Under the pieces are notes generated by a model. That model ran no database searches. It was not told where the DNA came from and was given only the letters and a program-made list of their open reading frames with translations. Source: Staphylococcus devriesei (GTDB lineage Bacteria; Bacillota; Bacilli; Staphylococcales; Staphylococcaceae). Taken from it: DNA of 64,000 bases. Made by a program: the position numbers and the translations under genes. Location of the stretch: assembly GCF_002902625.1 (NCBI RefSeq), contig NZ_PPRG01000010.1, forward strand, positions 1 to 64,000, given 5' to 3'. This document shows positions 8,576-18,335 of the stretch, one piece after another (the stretch's first letter is position 1; every line of letters begins with the position of its first letter).

Positions 8576-8612
8576 GTAAAAACGCGAGAGCTTTTATCTT
8601 ACCCTCGCGTTG
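8576..8612 (-). terminator. Terminator after the SDR gene
   Basis: Read on the minus strand, AACGCGAG pairs with CTCGCGTT, followed by T residues. It lies just downstream of the short-chain dehydrogenase gene. Confidence 0.75.
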
Positions 8613-8626
8613 GTTTAACTATTCAA

Positions 8627-9508
8627 TTAATCAATTTGTGTACCGCCAGTGATACCGTATACTTGACCAGTTATATAGCTTGCATCTTCTGAAGCTAATA
8701 GTACATATGTGCCAGCTACTTCTACTGGTTGGCCTGCTCTACCTAATGGGGTATTTTGACCGAATTTTGGGAGTGCAGACTGTGGTTGTCCTCCAATAAT
8801 TTGTAATGGTGCCCAGAATGGTCCTGGAGCTACACAATTTACTCGAATTCCTCTTTCACCGAGTTGTTCCGAGAAACTTTTCGTAAGTGAAATAATCGCT
8901 GCTTTTGAAGCTGCATAATCATGAAGAAGCGCATTTGGATTATAACCTTGTACAGATGAAGTCGTAGTAATAGACGCTCCTGGTTGTAAGTATTCTAATG
9001 CTTTTTGAACAGTCCAAAATACTGGATAAACGTTTGTTTCAAACGTTGTTTTAAAGGATTCAGTATCAAATTCTTCTAATTTCTCATGATATTGTTGATG
9101 ACCTGCGACTAAAGTAACATTATCTAAGCCACCTAAATCACGGTAAGCTTGTTCAACTAAATCATAGTTAAATTGTTCATCTTTTACATCACCAGGAATT
9201 AATACTGCTTTGCGTCCTGCTTTCTCAATTACCGCTTTTACTTCCTGAGCATCTTGTTCTTCACTAGGAAGATAATTAAGTGCAACGTCCGCGCCTTCTT
9301 TCGCATAAGCAATTGCCGCTGCACGTCCAATTGCCGAATCGCCTCCAGTAACTAATATCTTATAATCTAGCAAGCGATTATGCCCTATATATGATTCTTC
9401 ACCGCAATCAGGTTCGGGTGACATTTCTGATTGTAACCCTGGAAAAGCTTGTTCTTGTTTTTCAAAATCTGAAGTTTTAAATTTTGTTCTAGGATCTTGT
9501 GCGCCCAT
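8627..9508 (-). CDS. Short-chain dehydrogenase/reductase (YghA/YhxC type)
   Basis: The 293-residue NAD(P)-dependent oxidoreductase begins with about 45 polar residues typical of the YghA/YhxC subgroup. The Rossmann fold follows: cofactor motif TGGDSAIGRAAAIAY (about 54-68), VAGHQQY in the NNAG position, catalytic Ser in TTTSSVQGY, and catalytic YAASK. The C-terminus ends with GQVYGITGGTQID. The NNAG motif is replaced by AGH, as in this subgroup. The substrate is not known. It is transcribed alone and ends at a strong hairpin. Confidence 0.85.
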   Translation of the reverse strand: MGAQDPRTKFKTSDFEKQEQAFPGLQSEMSPEPDCGEESYIGHNRLLDYKILVTGGDSAIGRAAAIAYAKEGADVALNYLPSEEQDAQEVKAVIEKAGRKAVLIPGDVKDEQFNYDLVEQAYRDLGGLDNVTLVAGHQQYHEKLEEFDTESFKTTFETNVYPVFWTVQKALEYLQPGASITTTSSVQGYNPNALLHDYAASKAAIISLTKSFSEQLGERGIRVNCVAPGPFWAPLQIIGGQPQSALPKFGQNTPLGRAGQPVEVAGTYVLLASEDASYITGQVYGITGGTQID

Positions 9509-9635
9509 GTTAAATCATCTCCTAAAAATAATCTCTTCTAGTTTACCCATTTAGTAAAGTAGTTTAATCATTTTATGAAAATGCAGACCCTTATTTTAAA
9601 TATTTAAGTAGTATAAAGTGTATAAAAGACAGACA

Positions 9636-10763
9636 TCATGAATACTCATCAAGTAATTGTTGAATCAACGTAATAAAATACTCTGGGACCTTTTCCAAAA
9701 TACGCTCATCAGGGTCATATTTAGGATGATGTAAATCATAAGCACTATTAGAACCTATAAATGCAAAGACACCAGGATGTTCCTCCAATAATCCAGAGAA
9801 ATCTTCACCTATTGTTAATGGATTATCTAGCTCTATAACATTATAGCCTACTGTTTCGGCTGCTTGTTTCGCTTGTTGCGTTAAATAATCGTCATTTATC
9901 ACAACACCTGGAAGATGTGTGTAAATCATTTCAATTTCTACATTGAATAATTGCTCAAGCCCTTTCGCAGTATCTCGTAAACGTTGTTCAATATAGGCTT
10001 GAACTTCTGGCTTAAACGAGCGAACTGTACCTTGGACATAAGCATTGTCTGCAATTACATTCCACGTGTTTCCAGAAGACACCTCTCCAATTGTCACTAC
10101 CGCACTATCAAACGCTGAAATATTACGACTTACAATCGTTTGTAAACTAGTAATAAGTTGTCCTAAAACTATTACCGGGTCGTTACCTTGTTCTGGTTTA
10201 GCTGCATGTGCACCTTTACCATGAATTTTAAATTCAAAACGGTCTACTGCTGAGGTAATAGCCCCTGATTTAATTGCAAACTCTCCTATATTTAATATTG
10301 GATAATTATGAAATCCTAAGATGGCTTTCACATCATCAAGCACACCAGTATTAGCCATCGCTTTAGCACCACAACCTATCTCTTCGGCAGGTTGAAATAA
10401 AAACTTTACACGTCCATTTAATTTGTCTTCTTGTTCTTTTAACGTCGTCGCTACAGCTAAAATACTAGCCATATGAATATCGTGTCCACATGCATGCATC
10501 ACGCCGGTATTCGTAGACGTAAATTCATGTTCTACTTGTTCACGAATAGGCAAAGCATCGATATCTGTACGGACTGCAATACATGTTTCACCATGGCCAA
10601 TTTCGGCTACAAAGCCAGTTTCTAAAGGAATATCAATAATTTTAATCTGATACGCTTCTAATATGCGTTTTAAACGCTTTGTTGTTTCGAATTCGTTATT
10701 TGATACTTCAGGATATTGATGGAAAGTACGTCTCCAGTTGACGTAGTCGGTATAATTTGTCAT
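9636..10763 (-). CDS. M20-family amidohydrolase / metallopeptidase
   Basis: This 375-residue cytosolic enzyme belongs to the M20D amidohydrolases, which cleave N-acyl or indole-conjugate amide bonds using two metal ions. Visible metal-binding motifs are HACGHDIHMA (about 91-100), FQPAEEIGCGAKAM and FHNYP. A dimerisation domain with GKGAHAAKPE follows, and the last ligand His lies in DLHHPKYD. It starts 39 bases after hutG and is likely cotranscribed. This suggests, but does not prove, a part in amino-acid catabolism. Confidence 0.85.
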   Translation of the reverse strand: MTNYTDYVNWRRTFHQYPEVSNNEFETTKRLKRILEAYQIKIIDIPLETGFVAEIGHGETCIAVRTDIDALPIREQVEHEFTSTNTGVMHACGHDIHMASILAVATTLKEQEDKLNGRVKFLFQPAEEIGCGAKAMANTGVLDDVKAILGFHNYPILNIGEFAIKSGAITSAVDRFEFKIHGKGAHAAKPEQGNDPVIVLGQLITSLQTIVSRNISAFDSAVVTIGEVSSGNTWNVIADNAYVQGTVRSFKPEVQAYIEQRLRDTAKGLEQLFNVEIEMIYTHLPGVVINDDYLTQQAKQAAETVGYNVIELDNPLTIGEDFSGLLEEHPGVFAFIGSNSAYDLHHPKYDPDERILEKVPEYFITLIQQLLDEYS

Positions 10764-10802
10764 ACATTCTCATCCCCTTTTTCAATAAACAAAATATATT
10801 TC

Positions 10803-11738
10803 TTAAACTAAGAAATGATGGATTAAATTAGCAGCTAATTTAGATGTGTGATTATCAATATCGTAATGCGGATTAGTTTCTGCAATACTGATTGACGACA
10901 CTTTTTCACTTAAAATAACGCGTTTACTAATATCAAACACATCGTGCGGATATAAACCTAATACACTTGGCGCGCTAACGCCTGGTGCAAAAGCACTATC
11001 AATAACGTCCATACATATCGTGAACATAATTGTGTCATGATCATGAATAAAACGTTCTACTTTGTCTTTAATCTTAGGAGAGACTTGTTGTAATAGCTCA
11101 TCTGCATACACATAGATGATGCCCTTTTCATTTGCATAGTCATATAGTGAACGCGTATTTCCACCTTGTGCTAAGCCTAATACTAAATAATTGGTATTGT
11201 CATCATGGTCTAAAATTTGTCTAAACATTGTACCCGAAGTTGGTTTTGAATCTGGGCGGGTATCGAAATGCGCATCAATATTAATAATGCCAATCGAAGC
11301 ATCTGGATAAACATGTCTTGTAGCTAAATATTGAGCATATGCAATATCATGTCCGCCTCCAATTGAAAACGTTTGATTATGTTGTTTAATCACTTGCGCT
11401 GACAATTTGGCCATTTCTTCTTGCGTACTACTCAGTTCGCCATCAGTATGTTCAACATTACCGTAATCAATTAACGATTCACATTCGCTTAAATCTGGAA
11501 GTTTAGCAAATTCTTGCTTAATAGCATCTGGCCCATTTTTAGCACCTATTCTCCCTTTATTTAATTCAATCCCTTTATCTACGGCGTAACCCAACATTCC
11601 CACACCTGTTTTATCACCGCTAACTTTCATTTTTTCTAAATTAGCAAACTCTACAGTTTGAAAATGCTTAAATTGTTTTGGATCTGTTTCACTATCTATT
11701 CTGCCAGTCCATAGTTTTGGATTACCTTGTGTATACAT
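10803..11738 (-). CDS. hutG: Formimidoylglutamase
   Basis: This 311-residue ureohydrolase converts N-formimidoyl-L-glutamate to glutamate and formamide, the last step of histidine degradation. The Mn-binding residues are visible: His130 in GGGHD, Asp155/His157/Asp159 in NIDAHFDTRP, and Asp244/Asp247 in CMDVIDSAF. Arginase and agmatinase share these motifs. The N-terminal region (GMLGYAVDKGI, GRIGAKNGPDAI) and length fit HutG. The other hut genes are not adjacent, as is usual in staphylococci. The M20 amidohydrolase gene follows in the same direction. Confidence 0.88.
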   Translation of the reverse strand: MYTQGNPKLWTGRIDSETDPKQFKHFQTVEFANLEKMKVSGDKTGVGMLGYAVDKGIELNKGRIGAKNGPDAIKQEFAKLPDLSECESLIDYGNVEHTDGELSSTQEEMAKLSAQVIKQHNQTFSIGGGHDIAYAQYLATRHVYPDASIGIINIDAHFDTRPDSKPTSGTMFRQILDHDDNTNYLVLGLAQGGNTRSLYDYANEKGIIYVYADELLQQVSPKIKDKVERFIHDHDTIMFTICMDVIDSAFAPGVSAPSVLGLYPHDVFDISKRVILSEKVSSISIAETNPHYDIDNHTSKLAANLIHHFLV

Positions 11739-12029
11739 ATCGTTGCCCCCTACTTCATATTAGTTGCAAACAGTCTCTTTATTCTTTAGGTTTACCTCTA
11801 CACCTTAATCATACTACACATTAAAAGTTATTTTCGAAATATTCTTGTTATTCTTTTGATACCCTTTACGAATTAATTAAGACATTAAAAATTGTTTTCA
11901 ATTACATGAAAATAATTCAAGACTATTACATTTTAATGATATTTAAAATGGACAATTTATTTATCCCCTTGTAATATGTATAATATTAAAGAAAGAGTTT
12001 TTACGGTCACCCTAATGGAGGTTACATAA

Positions 12030-13073
12030 ATGAAGACTAATCGTATTTCAGGATTCCAATGGGCGCTAACAATATTTGTATTCTTTGTTGTTACAATGGC
12101 GTTATCATTAATCTTACGAGATTTTCAAGCTTCAGTCGGTATTAAAAGATTTGTATTTAATCTTACCAATTTAGCACCTTTTATTGCAGCAATTATTTGC
12201 ATTGTTGCTTTTAAAGATAAACGTGCACAATTAGCTGGTTTAAAATTTTCAATCTCTATAAGAGTTATTGAACGTATGCTACTTGCATTAATTTTACCTT
12301 TACTTATTTTTATTGTAGGTATGTTTAGTTTTAATGCATTTGCTGATAGTTTTATTTTATTACAGGCTACTGACTTATCAGTATCAGTGCCAGCAATTAT
12401 TCTTGGTCATATCTTAATGGCATTCTTTGCGGAATTTGGTTTCCGTTCATATTTGCAAAATATTGTTGAAAATAAAGTGAATGTATTCTTTGCTTCTATT
12501 ATCGTTGGTTTAATCTATTCGATTTGGACAATTAATACAACATATGGCATGGAATATGCTGGATATCATTTCCTTTATACATTCATGTTCTCAATTGTTG
12601 TTGGTGAATTAATTCGAGCTACTAATGGTCGTACTATCTATATTGCAGTTATCTTCCATGCAGCTATGTCGTTCGCTCAAGTTTTCTTATTTAGTGAAGA
12701 AGTTGGCGATGTATTCTCTATGAAAGTAATTGCCTTAAGTACAACGATTATTGGTATTATCTACATCATTCTAAGCTTAATTATTCGCTTTATTATTTAT
12801 AAAACAACTAATCGTTCCTTAGATGAAGTTGAACCTAATAATTACTTAGATCACATCAATGATGACGAAGATGAAAGTAGCGTTAATTCTCACGATAAAA
12901 ATACTGAAGATACTAATCAACATCATACGCAAAATGATAAGAAGGCACCTTCAACCGAAGACCTTAAGCAAAATACTCCATATGAGAATGATAGACATTC
13001 TTCAGTAGTAGAGAATGTTAAAGATGAAATTAACGATGTAAGCAATGCATCTAATACAAAAAGCGATAAATAA
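12030..13073 (+). CDS. lyrA: LyrA/SpdC, CPBP-family membrane protein
   Basis: The product has 347 residues. About eight membrane segments fill residues 10-260, and a highly charged, disordered tail rich in D, E, N, K and S covers about 265-347. The CPBP (CAAX-protease-like) core is present, with [11 protein letters not shown] where active proteases have EExxxR. The first Glu is Ala here, suggesting a non-proteolytic scaffold. In S. aureus the corresponding protein (LyrA/SpdC), also next to hutG, affects lysostaphin resistance, surface-protein display and WalKR output, and partners the glucosaminidase SagB. The assignment rests on architecture and gene position. The tail is shorter than I recall for S. 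aureus. Confidence 0.75.
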   Translation: MKTNRISGFQWALTIFVFFVVTMALSLILRDFQASVGIKRFVFNLTNLAPFIAAIICIVAFKDKRAQLAGLKFSISIRVIERMLLALILPLLIFIVGMFSFNAFADSFILLQATDLSVSVPAIILGHILMAFFAEFGFRSYLQNIVENKVNVFFASIIVGLIYSIWTINTTYGMEYAGYHFLYTFMFSIVVGELIRATNGRTIYIAVIFHAAMSFAQVFLFSEEVGDVFSMKVIALSTTIIGIIYIILSLIIRFIIYKTTNRSLDEVEPNNYLDHINDDEDESSVNSHDKNTEDTNQHHTQNDKKAPSTEDLKQNTPYENDRHSSVVENVKDEINDVSNASNTKSDK

Positions 13074-13136
13074 TTTAAATTAGGAACCACGGTATAAAAC
13101 TTATCATATTAAGATTTATGCCCTGTCCTTATAGAA

Positions 13137-13178
13137 ATATCCCAAAATGACGCGTTAAAGGTCTCGTCATTTTGGGAT
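13137..13178. terminator. Bidirectional terminator, lyrA / rpiA
   Basis: ATCCCAAAATGACG pairs with CGTCATTTTGGGAT over 14 perfect base pairs, with AT-rich tails both ways. It separates the convergent lyrA and rpiA genes. Confidence 0.88.
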
Positions 13179-13191
13179 ATTTATTTTAACC

Positions 13192-13878
13192 TTATTTATC
13201 GATTGTTCTAACACCTTGTTGTGTTCCAATAATAGCTTGTTTAGTAATATCTAAGAAATAGCCTGTTTCTAAAACTCCAGTAAGATGTATTAGAAATTCA
13301 TGAAGGTTATAAGGGTCTAGTTGTTCATGTAACTTACAATCTAAAATATAATTTCCATTATCCGTAATAAATGGTACATCATCATTCATTCTACGTTCTG
13401 TTGAAATATTGAAGTTTGATTCAATATTTTTAGCGATATGTAGCCAATTAAATTTATCTACTTCCACTGGTAATTTAAAATTTTGTCCTAAATAGTCCAC
13501 AAGTTTACTTTCATCAGCTAAAACAACAAATCGTGTGGCCATTTCATCGATGACTTTTTCTCTAAATAGAGCGCCGCCGCCACCTTTTATAAGATTTAGG
13601 TTAGGATCTACTTCATCCGCTCCATCTATTGCTAAATCTACATGGTCGACATCATTGATATCTACAACATGTATTTTTAACTGTTTAGCAATATAAGCAC
13701 TTTTATTAGATGTACATACACCCGTAATATTTAAATCTTCAAGCTGAATACGTTCAGCAATTTTAGGAATAAGCAGTTCAATCGTACTTCCTGTGCCGAT
13801 ACCTATCACCATGTTGTTCTCTATTTGAGCAACAGCGTCATCTACTGTCATAAGTTTAAGTTCTTTCGAATCTTTCAT
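13192..13878 (-). CDS. rpiA: Ribose-5-phosphate isomerase A
   Basis: The 228-residue cytosolic enzyme interconverts ribose 5-phosphate and ribulose 5-phosphate in the non-oxidative pentose phosphate pathway. Diagnostic segments are the phosphate-binding GIGTGSTIELL (about 26-36) and AIDGADEVDPN (84-93), with catalytic Asp residues. LIKGGGGALFREKV follows, containing the catalytic Lys and Glu. Length is normal for the family. It is monocistronic and ends at a shared bidirectional terminator. Confidence 0.95.
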   Translation of the reverse strand: MKDSKELKLMTVDDAVAQIENNMVIGIGTGSTIELLIPKIAERIQLEDLNITGVCTSNKSAYIAKQLKIHVVDINDVDHVDLAIDGADEVDPNLNLIKGGGGALFREKVIDEMATRFVVLADESKLVDYLGQNFKLPVEVDKFNWLHIAKNIESNFNISTERRMNDDVPFITDNGNYILDCKLHEQLDPYNLHEFLIHLTGVLETGYFLDITKQAIIGTQQGVRTIDK

Positions 13879-14011
13879 GTTTACTGCGACCCCTTTTTAT
13901 TTATACTTATCTCTTATTTTACATGACGAAAGTTAAAATACCTAGTTTCTATATGAATTTTATTTAATTATGTAGTAAACTTTTAATACTATAATATTAG
14001 GAGGTTAAACA

Positions 14012-14668
14012 ATGATACCTATATATGCTATTTCTACGGGGAAGATTGAAAAATTAGACTATGGGCAAAAGCGCGAGATGCTTTCTGCCTTAAATAAAGT
14101 TCCTTTTTCAGGAAAAATGTGGTTATCAAACACGGGCTTTGTAGAAGATGAACAAGCATATAAAGATCATGGCGGCCTTCATAAAGCGCTGTGTAGTTTC
14201 AGTAAAGCGAACTATACTATGTATCAAGAAGATTTAGCTCATTTACCAGAGTATGCGATGTTTGGGGAAAATTTAACATTAGAAGACTTAGATGAATCTA
14301 GTGTTTATTATGGTAACCAATATCAGTTAGGCGAGGCAATAATTGAGGTTTCAGAAATGCGTGAACCGTGTTGGAAGATACAAACAAAATATGGTATTCC
14401 TGACTTAGTCAAGCGAATGAGCCGTTCAGGCAAGACAGGATTTTATTTTAGAGTCTTACAAGAAGGATATGTCAGCGCTAATGATAATCTCGAACTAATT
14501 CAAGAAGCTGAAGCCTCTACACGTCTGTCTGTTCAAGAATCAAACGATATTTACTATAATGATCGTAAGAACATCGAACGTTTAAATTATGCACTAAAAA
14601 ATCCTTACTTATCTGAAAAACGTGTCGATAAGCTCCAAAAACTTAAAACTAATGCGTTAAAATTTTAA
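14012..14668 (+). CDS. MOSC-domain protein (YiiM type)
   Basis: The 218-residue protein carries a MOSC domain (about 40-165), found in molybdenum-cofactor sulfurases and in enzymes that reduce N-hydroxylated compounds. GGLHKALC and the conserved cysteine Cys120 in EMREPCWKI are visible. GENLTLEDL is also a family signature. The C-terminal 50 residues resemble the helical 3-alpha extension of YiiM. It probably binds Mo cofactor through Cys120, but the substrate is unknown. TAGGAGG lies directly upstream. Confidence 0.82.
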   Translation: MIPIYAISTGKIEKLDYGQKREMLSALNKVPFSGKMWLSNTGFVEDEQAYKDHGGLHKALCSFSKANYTMYQEDLAHLPEYAMFGENLTLEDLDESSVYYGNQYQLGEAIIEVSEMREPCWKIQTKYGIPDLVKRMSRSGKTGFYFRVLQEGYVSANDNLELIQEAEASTRLSVQESNDIYYNDRKNIERLNYALKNPYLSEKRVDKLQKLKTNALKF

Positions 14669-14892
14669 GTGACAGTATAAGTTGAGTCATGTTATAAATT
14701 ACATTAGATTTCTGTTATGCCCCCTAGGTAAGGCGAGCCAAACAATACGAGGCATGGATAAAAAGAGAAGCGTAAAGATGATTAGCACTGCATCATCTCT
14801 ACGCTATTATTTTAGGATTTATACGCTATTCTCGCGTTAGTATATAAATTGTTTAACTTTGGAAGTGTGGCTATGATGTCTTTAATATAACG
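14669..14892. other. Gap with a repeat fragment and a hairpin
   Basis: No gene is seen. TTACATTAGATTTCTGTTATGCCCCCTAGG at 14699-14728 is a fragment of the intergenic repeat family (compare 5731-5780). The hairpin at 14770 follows. Confidence 0.6.
14770..14812 (+). terminator. Terminator after the MOSC gene
   Basis: GCGTAAAGATGAT pairs with ATCATCTCTACGC (12 of 13) and is followed by TATTATTTT. The stem is closely related to those at 873 and 41035. Confidence 0.75.
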
Positions 14893-15921
14893 TTAGATAT
14901 CATTCTCACTTTCCTTTTCAGATATTTGATAAGTTGTTTTTGAATAAAATTCTTCATCAGCTTTTAAGATAGATCGTGCTTTATTATTATAAATATTAAT
15001 ATCATTCGGTAAACATTGCGTTTCCAAAGTTACGCCTGAATGCGCCTTATAAATATTAAAATCACTTTGCCACTTTGTCGTATCATTAAAAGTAAATATA
15101 ACGACGTTAGGCATTGTCGTTTCTAAATGTAAGGCAAATTCGTTATTCTCCATCGTTAGCTCTTGATTCCCTATGTCAAATGGGTGATCTAAACCATTTA
15201 ACGGTTCAATTTGTTGTTTAAGTTGCTCATTATCAGAATTAAAAATATCTTTAAAACATACGCTATCGCTATTCAATGTTTTCAATAAATCAATAGGTTG
15301 AGCATTGGCCACAAGATGTGTTTCATCTATTGGGTACATATTGAGCTTAGTACTCGTAATCTTATGGTTATCAATGACATTATTATCGCGATTTAAATTA
15401 AAGTACACATGATTCGTTGGGTTAAATACTGTGTCTTCAGTTGATTGTGCTTTATATTCAACTGTCCAACGATGTTCTACATCATATGTATGGATAACTT
15501 TTATCATCATGTCTCCCGGATAGCCATCCTCTTCAGACTTTAATTGAATGGTAAATGTAAGTTTGATGTTTGTAATATTATCTTGGATGTCATACTCAAA
15601 CAATCTATTATCCAAACCATGACTGCCACCATGAAGCTGATGAGGGGTATCATTCGCTTCTAGTTTATAATCATGACCATTTAATTTAAATGTAGCATTC
15701 CCAATGCGTCCTGCGTAGCGACCGATTGTTGCACCAAAATGATATGGGTTAGAAGGATAAAATTCATCCGCTTCTACTTTATTTCCCAATATGATGTTAT
15801 TATCATGATATTTCCATGATACAATTCGAGCGCCATAATTCGTGAATACAATATTTGTGTCGTTGTTGTCAATTTTAATTAAGTCAATACCATGTCTTTG
15901 CTTTTCTACTTCAACTATCAT
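14893..15921 (-). CDS. galM: Aldose 1-epimerase (mutarotase)
   Basis: This 342-residue cytosolic enzyme interconverts alpha and beta anomers of hexoses. Family segments are seen in order: FTNYGARIVSW, the substrate-binding TIGRYAGRIGNA (about 65-76), and HQLHGGSHGLD with catalytic His. FNPTNHVYFNL contains the second His, and GVTLETQCLPND carries the catalytic Glu near the C-terminus. Length is normal. No galactose operon surrounds it, so its physiological sugar is open. Confidence 0.92.
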   Translation of the reverse strand: MIVEVEKQRHGIDLIKIDNNDTNIVFTNYGARIVSWKYHDNNIILGNKVEADEFYPSNPYHFGATIGRYAGRIGNATFKLNGHDYKLEANDTPHQLHGGSHGLDNRLFEYDIQDNITNIKLTFTIQLKSEEDGYPGDMMIKVIHTYDVEHRWTVEYKAQSTEDTVFNPTNHVYFNLNRDNNVIDNHKITSTKLNMYPIDETHLVANAQPIDLLKTLNSDSVCFKDIFNSDNEQLKQQIEPLNGLDHPFDIGNQELTMENNEFALHLETTMPNVVIFTFNDTTKWQSDFNIYKAHSGVTLETQCLPNDINIYNNKARSILKADEEFYSKTTYQISEKESENDI

Positions 15922-15950
15922 TACTTACGTCTCCCTCTTAACACGCTTAA

Positions 15951-16292
15951 TCAGGTTCTGTTCGGTAAGATCATGACTAATACACCAATAATACAGATAA
16001 GTGCACCTAAGAGATCATACTTATCAGGTGCTTGTTTATCGACGACGTACGCCCATAATATACTCATGACTATAAAGACTCCGCCATATGCTGCGTAGAC
16101 TCGACCGAATGTCGGAAATGACTGAAATGTTGCGATGATGCCATACATAATTAATACAGCCCCACCGATAAATCCTAACCAACTTGATTGTCCTTCCCTT
16201 AACCACAACCAAATTAGATAGCCACCACCAATCTCACAGAGACCTGCTAATAAAAAGATAAAGATTGAATAAAGCATTAAGATATCCTCCAA
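15951..16292 (-). CDS. YnfA/UPF0060 small membrane protein
   Basis: The 113-residue protein has four membrane segments and matches the UPF0060 (YnfA) family: [20 protein letters not shown], a central [12 protein letters not shown] and [13 protein letters not shown]. YnfA proteins have a small-multidrug-resistance-like topology and have been linked to efflux in enterobacteria; transport here is inference. The possible upstream ATG (MEDILMLYS) and the internal ATG (MLYSIF) differ by five residues. AGGATATC AAGATG places the ribosome binding site nearer the second. Confidence 0.85.
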   Translation of the reverse strand: MEDILMLYSIFIFLLAGLCEIGGGYLIWLWLREGQSSWLGFIGGAVLIMYGIIATFQSFPTFGRVYAAYGGVFIVMSILWAYVVDKQAPDKYDLLGALICIIGVLVMILPNRT

Positions 16293-16432
16293 CTTTTAGT
16301 TAAGTTAGCATTATTGTAACAACTCATAACTACCTTTATCTAATTAATTTTTTAAGCACTGACTTTTTCACATACATATTGTTACACTTTTTTTATTAAT
16401 ATTCCATAGATTTTATATAAATTAAAAAATGA

Positions 16433-16469
16433 AAACGCTATCTCTTAAAATTTTTAAAAGATAGCGTTT
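16433..16469 (-). terminator. Terminator after the DUF3169 gene
   Basis: On the minus strand AAACGCTATCT pairs with AGATAGCGTTT, and the run TTTTTT follows within a few bases. It ends the XRE/DUF3169 transcript. Confidence 0.8.
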
Positions 16470-16477
16470 AATAATGC

Positions 16478-17224
16478 TCAATATTCTTTTAGTAAGGTCT
16501 TTAACTTCTTCGCGTTAGCCACATATATAACTAAAGTAATAACTAAAAAAGCCAATGTAATCATGCCGCCAATTGGTAATTGTTGCATCACTAATTCAAC
16601 CACTAAATCTACAATAGTGATTATACTCAAACCGGCCATAATCCATTTAAAAACTGAAGCATAAGCTTTAGTAATCACCATCTTTTGTTGTTCATCGGCG
16701 TATCTGTAATTAGGGATTAGATTAACTATCCCTTTAGGATTGGCATCTCGCTCTTCAATACTTGGAAGAGGTGCGTCACTATATTTAATCCGTTTATCTT
16801 TAATAAAGATTAAGATAATGGCAAAAGCTGGAATGAAAATCATTGATGTAGGAGTAACCACCCACTCAAATTGGCCATGTTGATAGATCATAGGTGTAAC
16901 AATATTTGTGATTACAATGATGTAGGTCATCCATATAAAGAAAAATATTATTCGTTTGATAATTGAGCGCCGATTAAGCGTTCTTTTATCCTTTTCATTA
17001 TCAACATAAATAAATATGTTATCTGCTGTTTCAGAGCGAATCGTCAATTTACAAGCAATTATTATAATTAGTACGACACTCCCAATAAATAATGGCGATA
17101 AGAATTCATTTTGTATGTCGCTAAACATAGCAAAAAAAGTCATTGCACATAAAAAATTCAAACTTATAATTCCTAGTTCTGCTTTTAAAGTTTGAAACTG
17201 TTTATACAATAGCTCATCAGTCAT
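16478..17224 (-). CDS. DUF3169-type membrane protein
   Basis: The start is placed at the ATG giving MTDELLYKQF (248 residues), because GGGGGC lies at a normal distance before it. A frame extends 23 codons further upstream without a good ribosome binding site. About six hydrophobic segments are present, with a charged loop after the second (residues about 70-90). It follows an XRE-type regulator, the arrangement typical of DUF3169 proteins in Firmicutes. The function of the family is unknown. The pair may be a self-regulated membrane stress or peptide-response module. Confidence 0.65.
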   Translation of the reverse strand: MTDELLYKQFQTLKAELGIISLNFLCAMTFFAMFSDIQNEFLSPLFIGSVVLIIIIACKLTIRSETADNIFIYVDNEKDKRTLNRRSIIKRIIFFFIWMTYIIVITNIVTPMIYQHGQFEWVVTPTSMIFIPAFAIILIFIKDKRIKYSDAPLPSIEERDANPKGIVNLIPNYRYADEQQKMVITKAYASVFKWIMAGLSIITIVDLVVELVMQQLPIGGMITLAFLVITLVIYVANAKKLKTLLKEY

Positions 17225-17322
17225 TGATTTCGTGCCCCCTACTTTACTTTTGCAATTCAAAGTTGTGTATATGAAACTCAATTGATTAAACAAGTTTCTT
17301 AGGTTTATATGTTTAATAGTAG

Positions 17323-17517
17323 TTATCCGTCATCTTCCCAAAATAGATCATCTAGTGTTACGCCTAATGTTTTAGCAATGTTAATACATAATTTTAACGA
17401 AGGGTTATACTTATTATTTTCAATCATATTAATTGTCTGACGTGATACGCCAATTGCACGTGCAAGTTCTAGTTGCGAAATTTTCTTGACGCCACGATAA
17501 AATTTAACTCTGTTCAC
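17323..17517 (-). CDS. Small XRE-family DNA-binding regulator
   Basis: The 64-residue protein is essentially one Cro/cI helix-turn-helix: KISQLELARAIGVSRQTINM is the HTH and IENNKYNPSLKLCINIAKTL follows. The acidic C-terminus ends WEDDG. It is of the YgzD/YozG type, which usually controls the adjacent membrane protein. Here the DUF3169 gene lies 98 bases downstream on the same strand. The ligand or signal is unknown. Confidence 0.85.
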   Translation of the reverse strand: MNRVKFYRGVKKISQLELARAIGVSRQTINMIENNKYNPSLKLCINIAKTLGVTLDDLFWEDDG

Positions 17518-17631
17518 TTTCCCTCACTTCTCCCGTTTATTTAATTTTACAACTAAATCATAATATGAGTCAAATATATATGACATAGGCTTAAATAAAG
17601 TTCCTTATTTTATTTCTTCTTTAAATTCAAC

Positions 17632-17704
17632 TATAATTGTTATAATAATATATTTTAATCATCACGCTCTAGTCATAACTACTTGATTTAGAGCGCTTTT
17701 TTAT
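17632..17704 (+). promoter_or_regulatory. Promoter-like element and hairpin before the glycosylase gene
   Basis: TATAAT at 17632-17637 could be a -10 element. Then CGCTCTA (17665-17671) pairs with TAGAGCG (17689-17695), followed by CTTTTTTATTTT. The hairpin has a short 7-bp stem with a full T run and lies only 22 bases before the glycosylase start. It looks like an attenuator or the end of a very short transcript. Confidence 0.5.
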
Positions 17705-17726
17705 TTTCCAAGAAAGAAGGCAAAGA

Positions 17727-18335
17727 ATGAATTTCATTTCACAACCAACTATTGAAACTGCTAAAGCATTACTCGGCGTGAAAGTTATCTATAAAGATGA
17801 ATTTGAAACCTATACTGGATATATCGTTGAAACAGAAGCATATTTAGGCTTTAATGATCAAGCTGCCCATGGTTTTGGTGGCAAACAAACACCTAAGGTA
17901 ACCTCCTTATATAAAAATGGTGGGACTATTTATGGTCATGTTATGCATACACACTTACTAATCAATTTCGTTACGCGTAGCGAGGGAGTGCCTGAAGGTG
18001 TACTAATACGTGCAATAGAACCCGAAGATGGTATTAACGCGATGCAACGCAATCGTAATAAGACAGGTTTCGAGATAACCAATGGACCTGGTAAATGGAC
18101 GAAAGCCTTTAATATCCCTAGAGCAATTGATGGCTCGACGCTTAACGACTGTCGACTTTCTATTGATGAAAAAAATAGAAAATATCCTATCGAGATAGTT
18201 GAAAGTACACGAATTGGCATACCAAATAAGGGTGAATGGACAGCTAAACCATTACGCTATACTGTTAAAGGCAATCCTTATGTATCTCACATGCGTAAAT
18301 CTGATTGCGTCCAACCCGGTGATACTTGGAAGTAA
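17727..18335 (+). CDS. DNA-3-methyladenine glycosylase (AAG/MPG family)
   Basis: This 202-residue monofunctional base-excision repair enzyme removes 3-methyladenine, hypoxanthine and similar damaged purines. AAG-family segments are visible: [32 protein letters not shown] with the catalytic Glu, [11 protein letters not shown], the [12 protein letters not shown] motif and IGIPNKGEW near the C-terminus. Length is normal for bacterial homologues. It is preceded by AGAAGG and by the hairpin at 17665, which may attenuate it. Confidence 0.9.
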   Translation: MNFISQPTIETAKALLGVKVIYKDEFETYTGYIVETEAYLGFNDQAAHGFGGKQTPKVTSLYKNGGTIYGHVMHTHLLINFVTRSEGVPEGVLIRAIEPEDGINAMQRNRNKTGFEITNGPGKWTKAFNIPRAIDGSTLNDCRLSIDEKNRKYPIEIVESTRIGIPNKGEWTAKPLRYTVKGNPYVSHMRKSDCVQPGDTWK

